NCBI RefSeq assembly: GCF_025766255.1
Contig: NW_026516767.1
Coordinates: 62,001-126,000 of the forward strand
Length of the DNA: 64,000 nt
DNA from: Zychaea mexicana
Taxonomy: Eukaryota > Mucoromycota > Mucoromycetes > Mucorales > Lichtheimiaceae
Direction: 5' to 3'
The notes under the pieces are model-generated. The model worked only from the letters and a program-made list of their open reading frames with translations, was not told the DNA's origin and ran no database searches. The translations under genes and the position numbers were made by a program. Below, piece by piece: positions 11,353 through 24,309 of this stretch (positions within the stretch are counted from its first letter, which is position 1; each line of letters opens with the position of its first letter).

Positions 11353-12627
11353 ATGACCGATACCACCAGCACCACAAGTGAACATTTCCAAAAACCAGAC
11401 ACTATTGATTCCCCACCCATTTATAACAAACCGAATGCCTATGACGAACAAGAAATCGTGTACGATCGACCTCATGAAAAAGATGAGCAGCCCTCAGAAT
11501 CCGGTGAAGCTATAGAGACAGTGGTACAACTTGCTGTTGGCCATAATAAACGACCTGTCAGTCCCATACAAGACAATGAGCCAGGTCAAGGCAAGGAAAC
11601 CATACCCAAAGCGGACGATAACGTGGTACACAACAGCAAAAATGACAGCGCCACGAGCATATTATCCAGTAACAGCGATGCCAGTAGTGACAGTAGTAGC
11701 AGTCGCGATAGTACAAGTAGCGATGTTTTTGTTACGACGTCCGTCTTGAGTCAAGCACCTAGCGCGACAACCGAAGCAACTGTAAATGACGAGCTTGCAT
11801 CGCCCTTGTCATACATGGCGTTACGTCGTGGTACATATACCCCTAGCCTATCCAATCCAAGCTTAGCAAACCTCAGTCCGAGCACCAGCACCAGCAGCCG
11901 GGATAGCAGCATGCAGCAACTAATATTCAACTCGCTCGAAAGCACCAAGACCAAAAAGAAAAAGAGCAAGAAAGGATCAAATAATAATATGCTGATGTAT
12001 GAGCTCCGCAAACATGCCCTGGGCAAGCCACACATGCACGACATTTATCCCTATGGAAGCAAGACGGTCGCCTTTCGCAAAGTCCAGCCACACTCATACT
12101 CTTGGGGCTTCCAAAACATCTTGTACCGTGCTGCTGCTGATGGCAAGGAAAGCAATGCTGAAGAAGACGCCAAGTTGGCCGAAACTCGACGACGTGCATT
12201 CCAAAAGGACATTATCATCGAATGCGGTACCGAGCAGCAAGAATTGGTGAACAAGACCAAATCGCACCTGATGTTTAGCTACGAAACCATTTATCAAGGC
12301 TTTTGGTTACGTTGGAGACGACCTAGCTTGCTGTCCCATGACATGACGTGTGAGGTAGCGCCTTATGAGGGACCATTACCGGCAGAAGGACAGCCACGGC
12401 GTCGACGGAACTGGAAGCTGTTGGCTGAATTTGATAGTCATCGGATGGGCTACTTGATCCATTTGGGTCGATTGGCTATTGATCAGACTGCAGTGGCATT
12501 GTTTGAGGACCCGGAACTGATAGAGGCACATCTGTTGATATCTTGTTGTACTTTGGTTGATCTGATGCGCGAGGTTGTGGAAAAGGCCGTTGGTCTGGGC
12601 GAAGGAGGCGTGGCCGGCAGTAGTTAG
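11353..12627 (+). CDS. Orphan protein with disordered N-terminus and globular C-terminal domain
   Basis: Uninterrupted 424-aa frame. Residues 1-200 are Ser/Thr/Asp-rich and disordered, including long Ser/Asp runs. Residues 190-215 are lysine-rich (KTKKKKSKKG). Residues 215-415 look folded, with regularly spaced aromatics (SYSWGFQNILYRAA, FWLRWRRPSLLS, LLAEFDSHRMGYL) and a final amphipathic helix region (HLLISCCTLVDLMREVV). I do not recognise a named family. The pattern recalls the Tubby-C-terminal-like proteins expanded in Mucoromycota, but that is a weak impression. Coding confidence rests on length, composition and the structured C-terminus. No intron is needed. Confidence 0.75.
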   Translation: MTDTTSTTSEHFQKPDTIDSPPIYNKPNAYDEQEIVYDRPHEKDEQPSESGEAIETVVQLAVGHNKRPVSPIQDNEPGQGKETIPKADDNVVHNSKNDSATSILSSNSDASSDSSSSRDSTSSDVFVTTSVLSQAPSATTEATVNDELASPLSYMALRRGTYTPSLSNPSLANLSPSTSTSSRDSSMQQLIFNSLESTKTKKKKSKKGSNNNMLMYELRKHALGKPHMHDIYPYGSKTVAFRKVQPHSYSWGFQNILYRAAADGKESNAEEDAKLAETRRRAFQKDIIIECGTEQQELVNKTKSHLMFSYETIYQGFWLRWRRPSLLSHDMTCEVAPYEGPLPAEGQPRRRRNWKLLAEFDSHRMGYLIHLGRLAIDQTAVALFEDPELIEAHLLISCCTLVDLMREVVEKAVGLGEGGVAGSS

Positions 12628-13906
12628 CACTCTTTATTTTCTTTCTTGACCAGATATCATACATACAACACATAATAGTAGATTGTAGTAATACAACAAA
12701 ACATGTATACATAGTATACAGCCGTGCATACTACATATAAATCCTACTACACTGCTGCATAATGTCGTTTGTTTGTTTATTTTTGCCACACCACGAGAAA
12801 ATATGTGTAAATGGATCGATGATATTACGCTGATCTTCCGCTCATGTGGGGTTGAACTTTTCCATTCTTTCCTACTACCACAAATAGTGTAGTGGACTTT
12901 TCAAAGAATAGTCTAAAACAAAACAGATAGATCTGATATGTAGAAGGAAATAGCACTTCTTTTATGTCTCTCACTTTGACTCTAAACTAAATTATGCAGG
13001 CTTCTGCAACCAGCGAACACCGCCCTTGCTATTCTAGCTCCTACTACATATACTTCTTCTTGTGTATACACATACGTGACAAAATTATATGTATGATGAT
13101 CGGAGAAAGATTTCCTCCTTAAATAGCCCGTGTGTCTCATGGGGTCGTCGCAATGTATGTGGATGAAACAGCATCCATCTTCGTTTTTTTTTCCAAAAAG
13201 AAAAGCGTTTTAAAATATCCGATCCAAACGAAACTGCTAAGACCTGCCATGGTCAAATTAACCCGCGTTCCTTTTTGTTTGCTCCTCATCGTGGAATCTG
13301 TCTAGTTAATCAGGGTTGCATATGATATCGATAACATGAAAGGATATTTTCGCTAGACATGATTTCTCGGGTCAGAGATACCTATTATGTTTCTCCAAGG
13401 CCAATTGATGCGGTTTTCTGATCCATCTAGTTTTTCGGGTTACAGCTCTTGTTCCCGCCCCCCTTTTCCAATCTGATAGCGCTGTTGAAAATCTTTCTAA
13501 TAGCTAGTGGATGGAGAACATCATCAGGAAACACAAGATGTTGCCCATTCATCGGCTATTGCTTGTTGGTATATGATTGTTATTCCTATTACTGGTTTGC
13601 TTTTTTAATTTGCACATTGCCTATATAAAGAGTAAGCAAACGGCTTATACATGGAATGATGCACATCAAACAAGAATAAAAAGAATTTGTGGATATATAC
13701 TGCTGCCTGCTGCTTTGTTGTATAGCCATGTACGTTTGTGCATTATCCGCAATCATACAGTTTGCCTTTTTCAATTCCAAACCAATCAATACACAAATGA
13801 AAAAACAGTTTCTAACCAACCATGTCCTTTCTTTTCAGTTATCTTTTCCATCTACATAGTACGATCCGCTAAAATCCAACAGTACTCCCTTTTTTTTTCT
13901 TTATAA
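12628..13906. other. Intergenic region, no gene seen
   Basis: AT-rich spacer of about 1.28 kb with only short unconnected open frames. The 13577-13906 frame runs directly into the next gene's leader and shows no family motif. An additional 5' exon of the MFS gene here cannot be excluded. Confidence 0.5.
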
Positions 13907-16102
13907 ATGTACGCACTTTGTAAACTTCTTTATATTACAGTCTATGGAGTACTTTCGTCCGTACCTCCATACCTTCAGCTCTACTATCATGATGCCCTAG
14001 GTTTCTCGTCTGATCAAATCGGGTTTGTCCTGGCTATTGCACCGTTTATTCAGTCCCTTGCTTGTCCACTGTGGACCAGTCTTGTGGATCGACGACCCAA
14101 GTTTCATGGTGCAGTCATGGCACTTACGAGCTTCGTCGGTGGGCTTGCCGTCATGGGAATCATGGTACTAGGCCATATCATTTCAGCATCCAACAAGAGG
14201 AACGATCAATATATACCACCACCTCAGTCACCACAGCAGCTACTAGTAGCAACTGGAGCACTCATCTATCGAGACGAAGACTCGAAAAGCGACAGCAGTG
14301 GCGGTGATTTTGCGGCAATGACAACGATGACGATGGTGATCCAGCAACCACCGCAACTCGATAATCATACCGTTGTGTGGCTCATTTCCATTCTCTCACT
14401 ATTGATTGCATTCTTCACTCTACCCAATGTATCATTAGTCGATAGTGCAGTGATGAAAATCCTGGGTCCAAACAAAATCTTATATGGTATGTAAACATGC
14501 AGTTAGTGTCGAGTGGTTGGACAAGATGTTGATGCTCTTTTGTATCATTGTTGCTGTTTTTATTTACTCACTGCACGTTGTGTGGCTAAAAAAATCATTT
14601 ACAAACATTCAGGAGAGCAACGGCTTTGGGGATCCGTTTCTACCGGGTTAACGATCTTGGCTGTCGGTGTACTCACGGATTTAACAGGCAGCCTGGATGT
14701 CCTGTTTTGGGTGTTTGGTGTTTCGACAGTGGCCTTCATCGTTTGTGCTCTCATGACTAAGGTCACTGATGATTATGTGCAAGTACCAATAATGTCATCG
14801 AGTGAACCAGAGTATCAGTACGATGAGGATTCACCAGCAGCAGTATCATACTCTCCTTCTCAAGGTCATCGTTCTACAATGCTTACAATTGACGGCGGTC
14901 TCATAGAAAACCTAGAAAGTGATGCCGAGCGAACATTGCGTGTCGGCAGTCATCCAGGGAGTCACCAGCAAGAAGAGGAGAAGCTATTACAACAGTACAA
15001 CAGCAACAACTACCAAACGATTTCAGCCTTTCACGATAACGATAATGACGATGACGGCGATGGTGGTCACGGGACAACTACATTCAACAACAACAACAAC
15101 AACAAGCTTTTCAGACCGAAAAGCAGACACTCGATCATATCGACTGCTCATACACTACGCGAAGAAGCTGACGAACAACTAGACCGTAGCAACAACAATC
15201 TTGATCTCAGCTTAGCGATCTCAAGGGTGACTTCGACTGAACATTCACTGGGCGCTGGTGTGATTGGTGCTGCTGGTGGAGAATCTTCAGCTGAAGAATC
15301 TGGGCTGCTAGTGGACCGGGTGCCTGAAACACAGGAATTATTCAAATCGCCACGAGTGCTCTGTTTTCTGACGACGACATTACTGTTTGGTGTTGTTTTA
15401 TCCATGATTGTCAATTTTCTGTTCTTGTTTTTAAATCGTGATCTGCACACTCCAAAAAGTTGGATTGGGTGGACTGGACCTTTAGGTGGCATTACCGAGC
15501 TATTATGCTTTTGCTTTTCAAAGCAGGTATGTGTGTGTTTTTTATTTTCATGAAACTCTTTTTTTTATGTTCCCATGGTAATCTTTTTTACAAACACATA
15601 CGTATATCAGATGACGGAATGTTTAGGAACTACTGGTCTTGTCATTGTTGCGCACGCTGCAACAATAATTCGTTGCTTAGCCTATACAATCTTACCACCG
15701 GATACATTGACAACAAACATTAGTGCGCTGTTGCTGCAAACACTCCATGGTAAAGAGAGAGAGAGAGAGAGCATTATCACAAACATCACATGATATGCAT
15801 ACAGATAACTAAGAAGAATGGTCTTTCCAGGTATCGGCTTTGGTATATTTTGGGGAACTGCAGTTAGTGAAATGGACTCACTCTTCCCACCTACACAGAG
15901 GGCTATGGCGCAGGGGATTCTGGGTGCCTTACATGCTGGCCTTGGCACAGGACTCGGGGCCTTCATTGGAGGTTACCTTTATGAGTACTTTGGGGCTGTT
16001 TGGCTATTTCGATCGGCGGCTGGACTTGCGTGTATCAGTATATCAATTTTTTGTGTGGGTCGATTAAAGCGGTTCGACACTACATATAAATCTATCCACT
16101 AA
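13907..16102 (+). CDS. MFS transporter (MFS_1-like type)
   Basis: Membrane transporter of the major facilitator superfamily; substrate unknown. Exons 13907-14486, 14613-15526, 15611-15749 and 15831-16102 close in phase to 634 aa. TM1-2 are in the first 70 residues (LLYITVYGVLSSVPPYLQLYY, then SSDQIGFVLAIAPFIQ). TM segments continue through WLISILSLLIAFFTLP. The spliced LYGEQRLWGSVSTG matches the loop after TM5 in the MFS_1-like group (related to MFSD6-type proteins). A hydrophilic loop of about 200 residues, rich in Asn, Asp and Ser, separates the halves. The second half ends with GALHAGLGTGLGAFIGGYL. Intron 3 opens GTAAAGAGAGAG with a (GA)n tract. The start sits very close to TM1, so an upstream coding exon is possible. 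Confidence 0.85.
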
Positions 16103-17103
16103 TTTCTATTGCTAACTGTTGTGTTTATGTCGCGTAATTCTATATTATACATAAATTATTATACCCCACCCATTATTTCATAGTGTTACTCATCCATCAA
16201 GTTTCTCTATAATCTCTTGATAAACCATTCTTCAACTATGTATTAGACAGCATATACATATCCAAATCTAAATTTCTACTGTATGTTAAAATAACAGAGA
16301 GATCGAGGCAGAAGTACTATTTTCACTATATAACAGCAGCACTTACAGCCTGCGCATGTATTGTAACTTTAGGTTTTCGTACATAAGAACTTAGCGTATA
16401 TTATGGAGAATAAGTTCATGAAGGTGAAGTATGATTGCTAAGAAATTTAAAGCAGACATATTGATGTTTTGGATATTTTGATTGGCGCTTCCAATGTGGA
16501 GCTTCTAACAGTTGACTTACACAAGTTTATTTTTTAAAGTATCGCATTGTGTGTCAGCAATACAGTACACTGGATTTATCAAGCGTAAAACATTAAATAC
16601 ATTTCGCTATCATACAGCTTTCCAAAATTTCATCATAGGAGAGCACATCTGTAAGAGACAGCTTCTTTCTGTTGAATAAAAGGCACCTATGTGGCCTAGT
16701 TGTGGTTATATGTAGTACATGTATAGATTACAGCTCGATCAAGTACCTGGGACATTATTAAAAAGCATCATGTGGCTCACTGCGTTTTCCTGGTTAGCCT
16801 TTTGTTAAAGCTCAGAGGGTTCATTATAGGATATACGCTCAGCAGTTTATGCTATGTAAGTAGAAATTTAATATGCAAGAATAAGACTGGTACATAATGA
16901 GCTACTATGATACAAAAAGTAGAGAGGTTATTTTATACTAAGTTATTAATACTATCTAAAAAAGTTGTTAAAATGCCGGTGTATGATGTGGAAAAGATAA
17001 AAAGCAGCCGAAATGATACAGTATCCAACGACGCTAAACTTATGATGTCGGGTTTTAGAGAGTTTCACGCATGGGGTTTCTTAGCAGACTAGAGGGGATC
17101 GCT
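16103..17103. other. Intergenic region, no gene seen
   Basis: AT-rich spacer of 1.0 kb between the convergent MFS and Ca2+/H+ exchanger genes. Only short random frames are present. Confidence 0.6.
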
Positions 17104-19099
17104 TCACGCGGTTCCGAGTTCACTCGATGCAGCATCAGGATAGTAATAGAAACTGATGGCCAGCAAGAGGTATAATGCAAAAAGCATGAGTCCTTCTAAC
17201 CAGTTGCTCTTGCCATCCTAAAAATATTAATCAGTAGTGTCACAAAAGTGAGTTAGAAAAGTTTATCAAATTGCTCTAAGACAATCAATTATAAACACTA
17301 ACTTACCATCATCAAGTAGTTTACCATGATTACCGAAATAAACATGACGGCAGTCTCGTAAATGTTGAACAATAGCGACATTTGGACGTTGATGCCCCAA
17401 CCAATCACAACCATAAGTGGCGTCACAAGCAAGGCGATTTGCATACTACTTCCAACAGCAACACCAAGGGCAAGATCCATCTAATGACAATTTTATAAAG
17501 GGTTCGGGTTTCCCAATGAGTACATCCCGGTTAGTATAATGCTGCTGTTGTTGGGAGGTCCCCACAGAACAATCACCTTATTCTTCATTGCAACAGTAAC
17601 GGCTGTAACGTGTTCAGCCGCATTGCCTACAATAGGCAATAGGATAAGACCTACGAATGTCTCGCTGATATGCCATTGCTCGACAACATCTTCAATAGCA
17701 GATACAAGAAACTCTGCACAGACAGCAACCAAAGCAGTGATCACAAGAAGTCTGAATTATGACAAAAATATTGTTAGCGTGACATATATTAAGGATTTGG
17801 GCAAAAAACAAAAGTCTATATTGTTGCCAAGACGATATATCTTGTACAGTTGTTTCCAAAAAGAAACACATTACGCTAGATACTTACGCAACAATGGCCA
17901 TCCAAAATGGCATCTGTGGCATCTCCTCTTCCTCATCATCATTGCCGGTTGCTTCACCGGGCGCAATACCTGCACCGTTCAGCTGTTCAAGGTCGGTTCC
18001 GGCAGTTGACTGACGCTGGTACGACACTCGACGAGCTTCAGAAGGTGGTTGCAAAAACTACATGGTGATAATAACAGAAATAATCATGAAACAGTTTCAG
18101 AGTTTTGCTCCTCCTATTAAAGCTTCGTGCTGGTTTCCTCCATTTACAATGTCATACATACCAGATCCTTGTGCGTTTTGAGCTTTAAAAAGGAATATGA
18201 TACACTTTAGTTATGTGCAGGGGCTATTTACTTGAAAAGCAACATTATATTTAACTGTACCTGGAAGAACAGATACGAGAAATAGATGATGAGCAAAATG
18301 ATGGACGTGGCGCGAGAAATGTTCAAAATGTCACTTGTAAGTTCCTGGGTCGTCTCAGTTGACCCGACGGAAGCATAAAAAGCTGCAGGGAGCAGCAATG
18401 ACGTCGTGGCAATAAACAAGAGAGAAGCCGATGTTTGGGCCACTGTCTGATTGAATTTCTGTTCTTGGTAACGTATGCCGCCGAACCAGAAGCACATGCC
18501 CAGAACTAAGAGCAGATTGGATAAGATCGAGCCAAGCATCGATGCTTGCACGACAACTACTAAATTCTGCGTCAATGAAATAATCGAAATAATCAATTCT
18601 ACAGCGTTGCCGAACGAAGCGTTCAAAAGACCGCCGATAACCTGCCCAGAAGTAATTTGGCATGTACAACATTAATGAACATCTGCTCAACCTCCAAAAG
18701 CCGAGCATCGAGAAAAGTCAACAAACCTCGCCGGTGCGAAGAGCAATATCTTCAGTCGCGAAACCGAGTAGTTTTGCAAGTGGCACGATCGCGATAAAAT
18801 TGAGAATAAATGTGACAGTTGGGCTCCATACGAAATGACTGGCGATACCAATAGGAACGAACACGATCAAGACGTTGATCCATGAGGATTTGACAAGAGC
18901 CGTCAGACCTTCCACGATTGTGGGATCAGCAGTTTGTTGTTGTAGAGTAGTAGCCTTATCATCACTCGTCATGATGGCAGCGACAGGACTACTTGATCTG
19001 CTTTGATGATCTGGAATTTTTGAAACCATGACAACCTCTGAACCGTCTCGGCCTTTTTCTTCTTCTTCTGACGATGATGTTGTTCGATGCGGGTCCATA
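17104..19099 (-). CDS. Vacuolar-type Ca2+/H+ exchanger (CaCA family, VCX1-like)
   Basis: Exchanges cytosolic Ca2+ for protons, typically at the vacuole. The start is ATG at 19099 (MDPHRTT); an upstream in-frame ATG at 19146 lies in a low-complexity leader and is less likely. The N-terminal about 75 residues are polar. TM segments begin at [19 protein letters not shown]. The first alpha repeat reads [15 protein letters not shown] and the second [18 protein letters not shown], both with the acidic residues expected for cation binding. An acidic cytosolic loop (about [21 protein letters not shown]) separates the halves. C-terminal TM segments include [18 protein letters not shown] and the [19 protein letters not shown] stretch, and the stop is at 17106-17104. 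About six exons with short introns; the ALRTGE/VIGGLL junction is 18727/18641. Total length is about 450 aa, near that of yeast VCX1. Confidence 0.92.
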
Positions 19100-19433
19100 G
19101 TAAGTGAATAAGAGAGTGAATGAGAGAAGGAAGAGAAAAGATGCACGCGGTGTATGTGTGTGTAAATGTAATTCCAGGAAATATATTTTTTTTATTCAAA
19201 TGAGGCCTTTTTTACTCAAAATGGTTAAGCAAAAATGTCACAAAAAGGGTAAAAATAAGTGGCGGATTTGCCAAGGCTGGTTGCAAAGGAACGAGGCCCG
19301 ACGCCACAAAAGAGAGAGACCATGTTGTACCACCCCACTTAAGACATCGCGCGCGCTATTGTACATGAACACCAAAGGTGGCTCAAAAATATTTCAGCGC
19401 ACAGGTTGTAAGAACCGATCAATAAAAAATTTT

Positions 19434-19858
19434 CTACACTTTACCTTCTTGGCTCCGTTCCATGGACTGCACATAAGGCTTGCTTTCGAACGCGCTTGCA
19501 CTACTCGTACTGCTACTGTCATCATTTGCTGGCAGTTCAACTGCCATTCCCTTAAGTGCGGATCGATACTCGTATTTCACATGTCCGCCTGCAGATTCGA
19601 CATCGGTCCGCGCTTGGCTGTATGTGGCATCGGACACGGGCGCTTTGAACACCATGATAAACTCTGTGAAACCAGCTGCAGCAATCAGGGTATATATATC
19701 GGACCTGGTGAGCTATATTGTATACTACTAACCCCAACGCAACACGATCAACGGTGTAACAACTTACGTTCAGCTGCCGACACAATGCCTGTCAAGGCAA
19801 TGAGAGCCAGGATGAGAAATGTCAAAGGCATTAGCATTGATCCTCGTCGAATGTTCAT
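19434..19858 (-). CDS. Secreted inhibitor I9-domain protein
   Basis: I9 domains are the propeptide/inhibitor domains of subtilisin-type peptidases; stand-alone versions (Pbi2 type) inhibit vacuolar proteinase B. Two exons (19858-19768 and 19663-19434) close in phase to 106 aa. Exon 1 encodes a clear signal peptide with a hydrophobic core (MPLTFLILALIALTGIVSA). Exon 2 encodes the I9 fold: QFIMVFKAP, a helix, GGHVKYEYRSALKGMAVELP, then a Ser-rich loop and KPYVQSMERSQEGKV. No peptidase domain follows, so it is free-standing. The donor is GTAAGT. Yeast Pbi2 is cytosolic and lacks a signal peptide, so secretion here is a notable difference inferred from exon 1. Confidence 0.85.
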
Positions 19859-20675
19859 TCTGTCTTTTTTTGTTAAAAAGTGTATAAGAGAGAAAGGGAA
19901 AAAAAGAGCCGAAAGTTAGGGAGCTATAAGTAAAAGAAAGTCATGGCTTGCTTGCAACCTTTTATGTCTGTTGTTTCAAAGGTGTGTTGTATATTTAGCT
20001 GCATTATATTGTATATATAGATGTTTGCAGCTGTGGTTTACAGTACTCTTGCTAGCTATTAAGGCATATCAGCAGCCTGGAAGCATCCAAGGTTGGAATT
20101 TCGAAAAGAGCCTGCATATGAAATCGTTATACATTAAAGAGACACCACAGACTCTACTTGCGATCAATACTACAGACGCCGACAATCCTCGTGTATATAT
20201 GAGCTTTGGAGAAGCCTTTGTAGTTCCAGCAAGCCTCGTTTGTGCCCTGTGAGTCTCACCCTGCATGTGGGTAAGCTGGTGGCCAAACCAAAACAAGCGA
20301 TCACACCGAAGCACTTGTTTGGCTATCAACAAACACACCCTGTATGGTAATATTCTCTCATGCGTCCGCACCAAACATTGAGAGCTGCCTGCCGCTTATT
20401 GCCGTTCATCATGTCAACATGCATACTTTCTTTTTCTGCATCCTAACATATATCAAAACGATCAAATGATATTTCGATAACACATGCAATGTAAGAATAA
20501 GAGCAAAAACACAGACGCACGCATCCATTGCAGCAGCAGCAGCAGCAAAAAAAACAGCAATCTTAACGAAGGAGAATAACGAAGAGAGAAAGGAAGAAAG
20601 AAAGAGAGAGAGAGAGAGATTATATAAACAAATAATGATAGTAGAAAATAATATATAAAGTTATAACTTCATTGT
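19859..20675. other. Intergenic region, no gene seen
   Basis: About 0.8 kb between tandem minus-strand genes. It contains CAG-rich and GA-rich simple sequence (about 20531-20620) near the 3' end of the HOOK gene. No coding frame is supported. Confidence 0.6.
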
Positions 20676-23600
20676 TTAGCACAATCGCTTTCGCAAGTGA
20701 CTATCCAGAATCTTTCGCTGTCGGCCAAGCCATGATGAAGGCGTCGATCGAATGGAAATACCAACACCTTCACGATGGTTGCGTCGGGCAAGATCGTACC
20801 ACGCGGATATAATGAGCTGCTGTTCGCGCCGTGATTGCACACGAACATTGTGGATTTGTTTCTATATTTACAAAGTGTCAAATCCATGAATAGAAGATAA
20901 ATAAAGACCCAAGACCTTAATCGTGATGCTTTATGTCTTGTAGAATGAGGATACTAACCGTGAGTAGATCGTTTTCTTCCTCTTTGGTGCGTGGCGTACG
21001 GCTCAATAACGCAGCTGGTTCTTCTGAACGCTTGCCAATGCCGTTGCTTCCAAATCGAGCGGTCATTTCTTCTAAAAGTTGGGTATATAGCTTGATCATC
21101 TAAAAAACAGTACGTGAGGTGAACATGTCATCCTTTTTTATACGTAGTTAACTTGATGAAAATACATGTATACATACGTCTCGCACTTTACGGATTTTTC
21201 CTTGACTTTCGTTGATCTCTTCTTGGAGATGGAGTACGTTAATCTGAAGGCTTGCGTTTTGTTCCTTGATAGTCTCGTGTTCCTCACTAACATGTATATA
21301 AAAAAAAGGTTGGGGTTAAGTACACATCTATCACTATCATTGTAGCGAAATGATTTGGAAATACTCTACTCAGTCAAGGTAGGTCGATCTTTCAAAGCAC
21401 CATCGCTATTGATGCCATGTAGATAGTTTGCTTCAACGAGCATGCGATTGATATCATGAAGCTGCATCTTGGTGATATCTTCAAGTCGGTTCAAACGATC
21501 TTGAATCTTGCTATGCTCCTTTTCATAGCTCTGTAATGATACTGCGTCCTTGGCCACGCTGCTTGTGCCTTGCATCACCAAACTTTCAAGTTTGTTTGTG
21601 CTGTCTTTTAAGAAATGGGCCTCCTTTTCAAGATCAAGTATACGAGATCGGAACGCCATGATGGTTTGTGTTTGGTTCAATAAGGAGTCAGGGATACCGT
21701 TTCGTATTTGTGCTAGCTCTTTTCGTAGCTGGTCTCTCTCTTCAACAACACCAGTAAAGTCCTTTGTTGAATCAAAAAAGAAAGTGTCAGCTATCCTTAT
21801 GTCTTTATGGGTGCATCAAGTAGACTACTTTACCTTTTCGAGCTTTTCTTTAGATGATTTGATACCGTCGAAATCTTGCTTCACTTGAGCCATTTCCTTG
21901 GAAGACACCTCCGAAGAACCGCCACCATTTTGTTCCAATTCTTTGATTTGACGCTTCAGTCTTTGGATATTCAGTCGCCTAATTTTTTTTTGTTTCAACG
22001 TAATCATTTGTAAGTGAGCTTGCCCGTCAAAATTTTAGCGACACCCCATCCCTTACATTTCAGTGATATTGGCCTTCTTCACATTCTCCTCCATATTGTT
22101 ACTGTCAGGATCCACTTCTTCGTCGATTACAACACTGGTGCGGTTGTTGATGGCTTCTTCCAAAGATGTACCTGAAACGTTCGATATGAATTTTCGGGTA
22201 AAGATTCCCTTCCTCAGCAACTATTTTGTTACCAGTCCATCCACTGTTTTTTTTATTCGTTTCTTACCTCCACCGAGTTCCATCTCTCGAATCTGTTCTT
22301 CTAGTAGCTGCACCTGCTCCATATTACGATCTCGATCTTCTTTTAGATATTGACATGTTTGTGACATTGTATGGAGTTCTTCTTCTAACCGGTTCTTCTC
22401 TTTAAGGATTTCTCGATTGCCAGTCTCGAGTTGTTGGACTTGCTCCTTGTATGAATCCATCAATGTCTTGAACGAAAGGACTTTACGATATTCATCCTCA
22501 ACTTGATGACTACGCTCAAGCAAGCTTGTGTTTTGGTCTTCCAAGGCCTAAATTTAAATGTTTAAAATTAAAAAATCTCACTATTACCCATTTTTCCAAT
22601 AAGAAAAGTTACCTTGATTTGTCGTTTTAGATCGGTAGTATCTTCCACCTTTCGCTTGTATTTGTCTAGCATACTCTCTAATTTATCCATGCGTTCTAAC
22701 TCGTGACGATATTCTTCAATGTCATCTCCAAGTGCTTCAGCCTCTTCGGCCTTGACAGTCAGCTCGTCTACTTTTCGCTTAAGCTCGTTGATTTGCGTGA
22801 GCTGATTTTCTATCGTATTTTCAGTTTCGAGCCGACGATCTTCACTTTTCTCTCTACATACACACACACACACACACATACAACGCAAAATTACTCAGAG
22901 TCATTCATCATTTCGTATCCAAGGAAGACTACAAACACTTACAAGTCCTGCTTGAGATGATCGATTTCTGTACGCATGACATAATCCGCCTTGCCTGTAT
23001 TGCTTGCCTGTGTAATGGCTTCATCCATATCTCTCAGACGATTTTTCAGGTCTTCTTTTTCCATAATGATGTCATCCTACAGGTGGTAGTACACCAAAGA
23101 CATTCCGTACCGTTTTAGCTCAAGTCCTAACTTGCTACCATCCGCCTATCATTGAAAGCAAGAATGACTTACAAAGCGTTCACGCAATTCATCGTATTCA
23201 GCCAATAGCTGATTGTGCGATGACTCGGCTTGCTTTTTCTCCACGATTACTTTTTCGAATTCAACCTGGTATCTGTATGGCATGTCGCTACTATTGCACA
23301 TGTGAATAAATAGCTCAGCAAGTTATTATATGTTTATTAATTACCTGTCAAATTGTAGACTTCTCGAAGTAGTTGTGCCTGATGTTCCGGACAGTTGCGA
23401 GTTCCGAGGATTGATGCTATCCATATCATTGTTGAAATGATTCATCACCTGTGTGGATAGTTTAGAAAAAACGTGCTCATTCTTAGTAAATTTCTCTTTA
23501 TAAAAGAAGAATATTTGCCAACTCGTAGATCTTCCCAAACCATACTTCTTCAATAGATAACATGAGGGCATGTTGGCTCTTTTGAGATAAGCTTTGGATC

Positions 23601-24309
23601 ATATCAATGTAGGTACGATTGTTGTCGGACTGGACCGCAATTGCAATAATCAGCTGGCACATTAACAATAGTTCATGCAGGTCCGCGTCTTTGGCAATAC
23701 CAGCAAGGTTGATGGATGGTAAAAGCTCTGCGTCCTGTCCGAGAACTTCATCAAAGTATCGCGTGATAAGCTTGTGCATTTTTTTGATCGTGTTGAAACG
23801 GACGACCCAGGTGCTGTTGCCGTTGGTGGCAGTGTTATTGCTTCCGTCACTGTTGCGCTTGTTCTTGCTCGTCAGGGCACCGCCAGCCTCGTTGCTGCCC
23901 AGTTGTCTGAACCACTTGCCGTCACTTTATATGTATGAGCCATTGTTTTTTATTTTTTTGGTCAAAGAGATGATGCTTTGTGTCATGTGCAAAGTGTGAT
24001 ATAGTTAATAGTAATAGAACTAGTGTTGCTGTCCTTACATATCTATAAGCACGCTGGAAAGTATGCTACCGTCTGAAAGCTCGACCACAGTGTCGATAGG
24101 ACCGGACTTGCCGTCAAACGTGTTGATCTAGTCATAGCGTTCATTGGGGGGAGGAGAAAAGTCAAGCCCGTATTTAAAGTCGATATATGCGTACGTGAGT
24201 ATGTGGAAAGTGTGAGAATCCCCGCATTCCATAACTTTCTGTAGCTATTTCAACTCACCCATTCGACAAAAGCATCTTCGAGCGCAGCCTCCATCCGCGA
24301 AAAGGTCAT
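20676..24309 (-). CDS. HOOK-family dynein adaptor
   Basis: HOOK proteins activate dynein and link it to early endosomes. The start MTFSRMEAALEDAFVEW is a 51-nt exon (24309-24259) followed by GTGAGT. The N-terminal HOOK domain continues INTFDGKSGPIDTVVELSDG, the Asn-rich segment, FNTIKKMHKLITRYFDEV, ADLHELLLMCQLIIAIAVQ and SQHALMLSIEEV, which matches the conserved HOOK helices. A long multi-exon coiled coil follows from about 23.2 to 20.9 kb. The last exon reads in the frame REQQLIISAWYDLARRN ... STPSSWLGRQRKILDSHL and ends LRKRLC, matching the conserved HOOK C-terminal motif; another frame there is open but lacks it. An intron near 22.87 kb carries a (CA)n run. About ten or more exons, with a product of roughly 700-750 aa. 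Confidence 0.9.
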
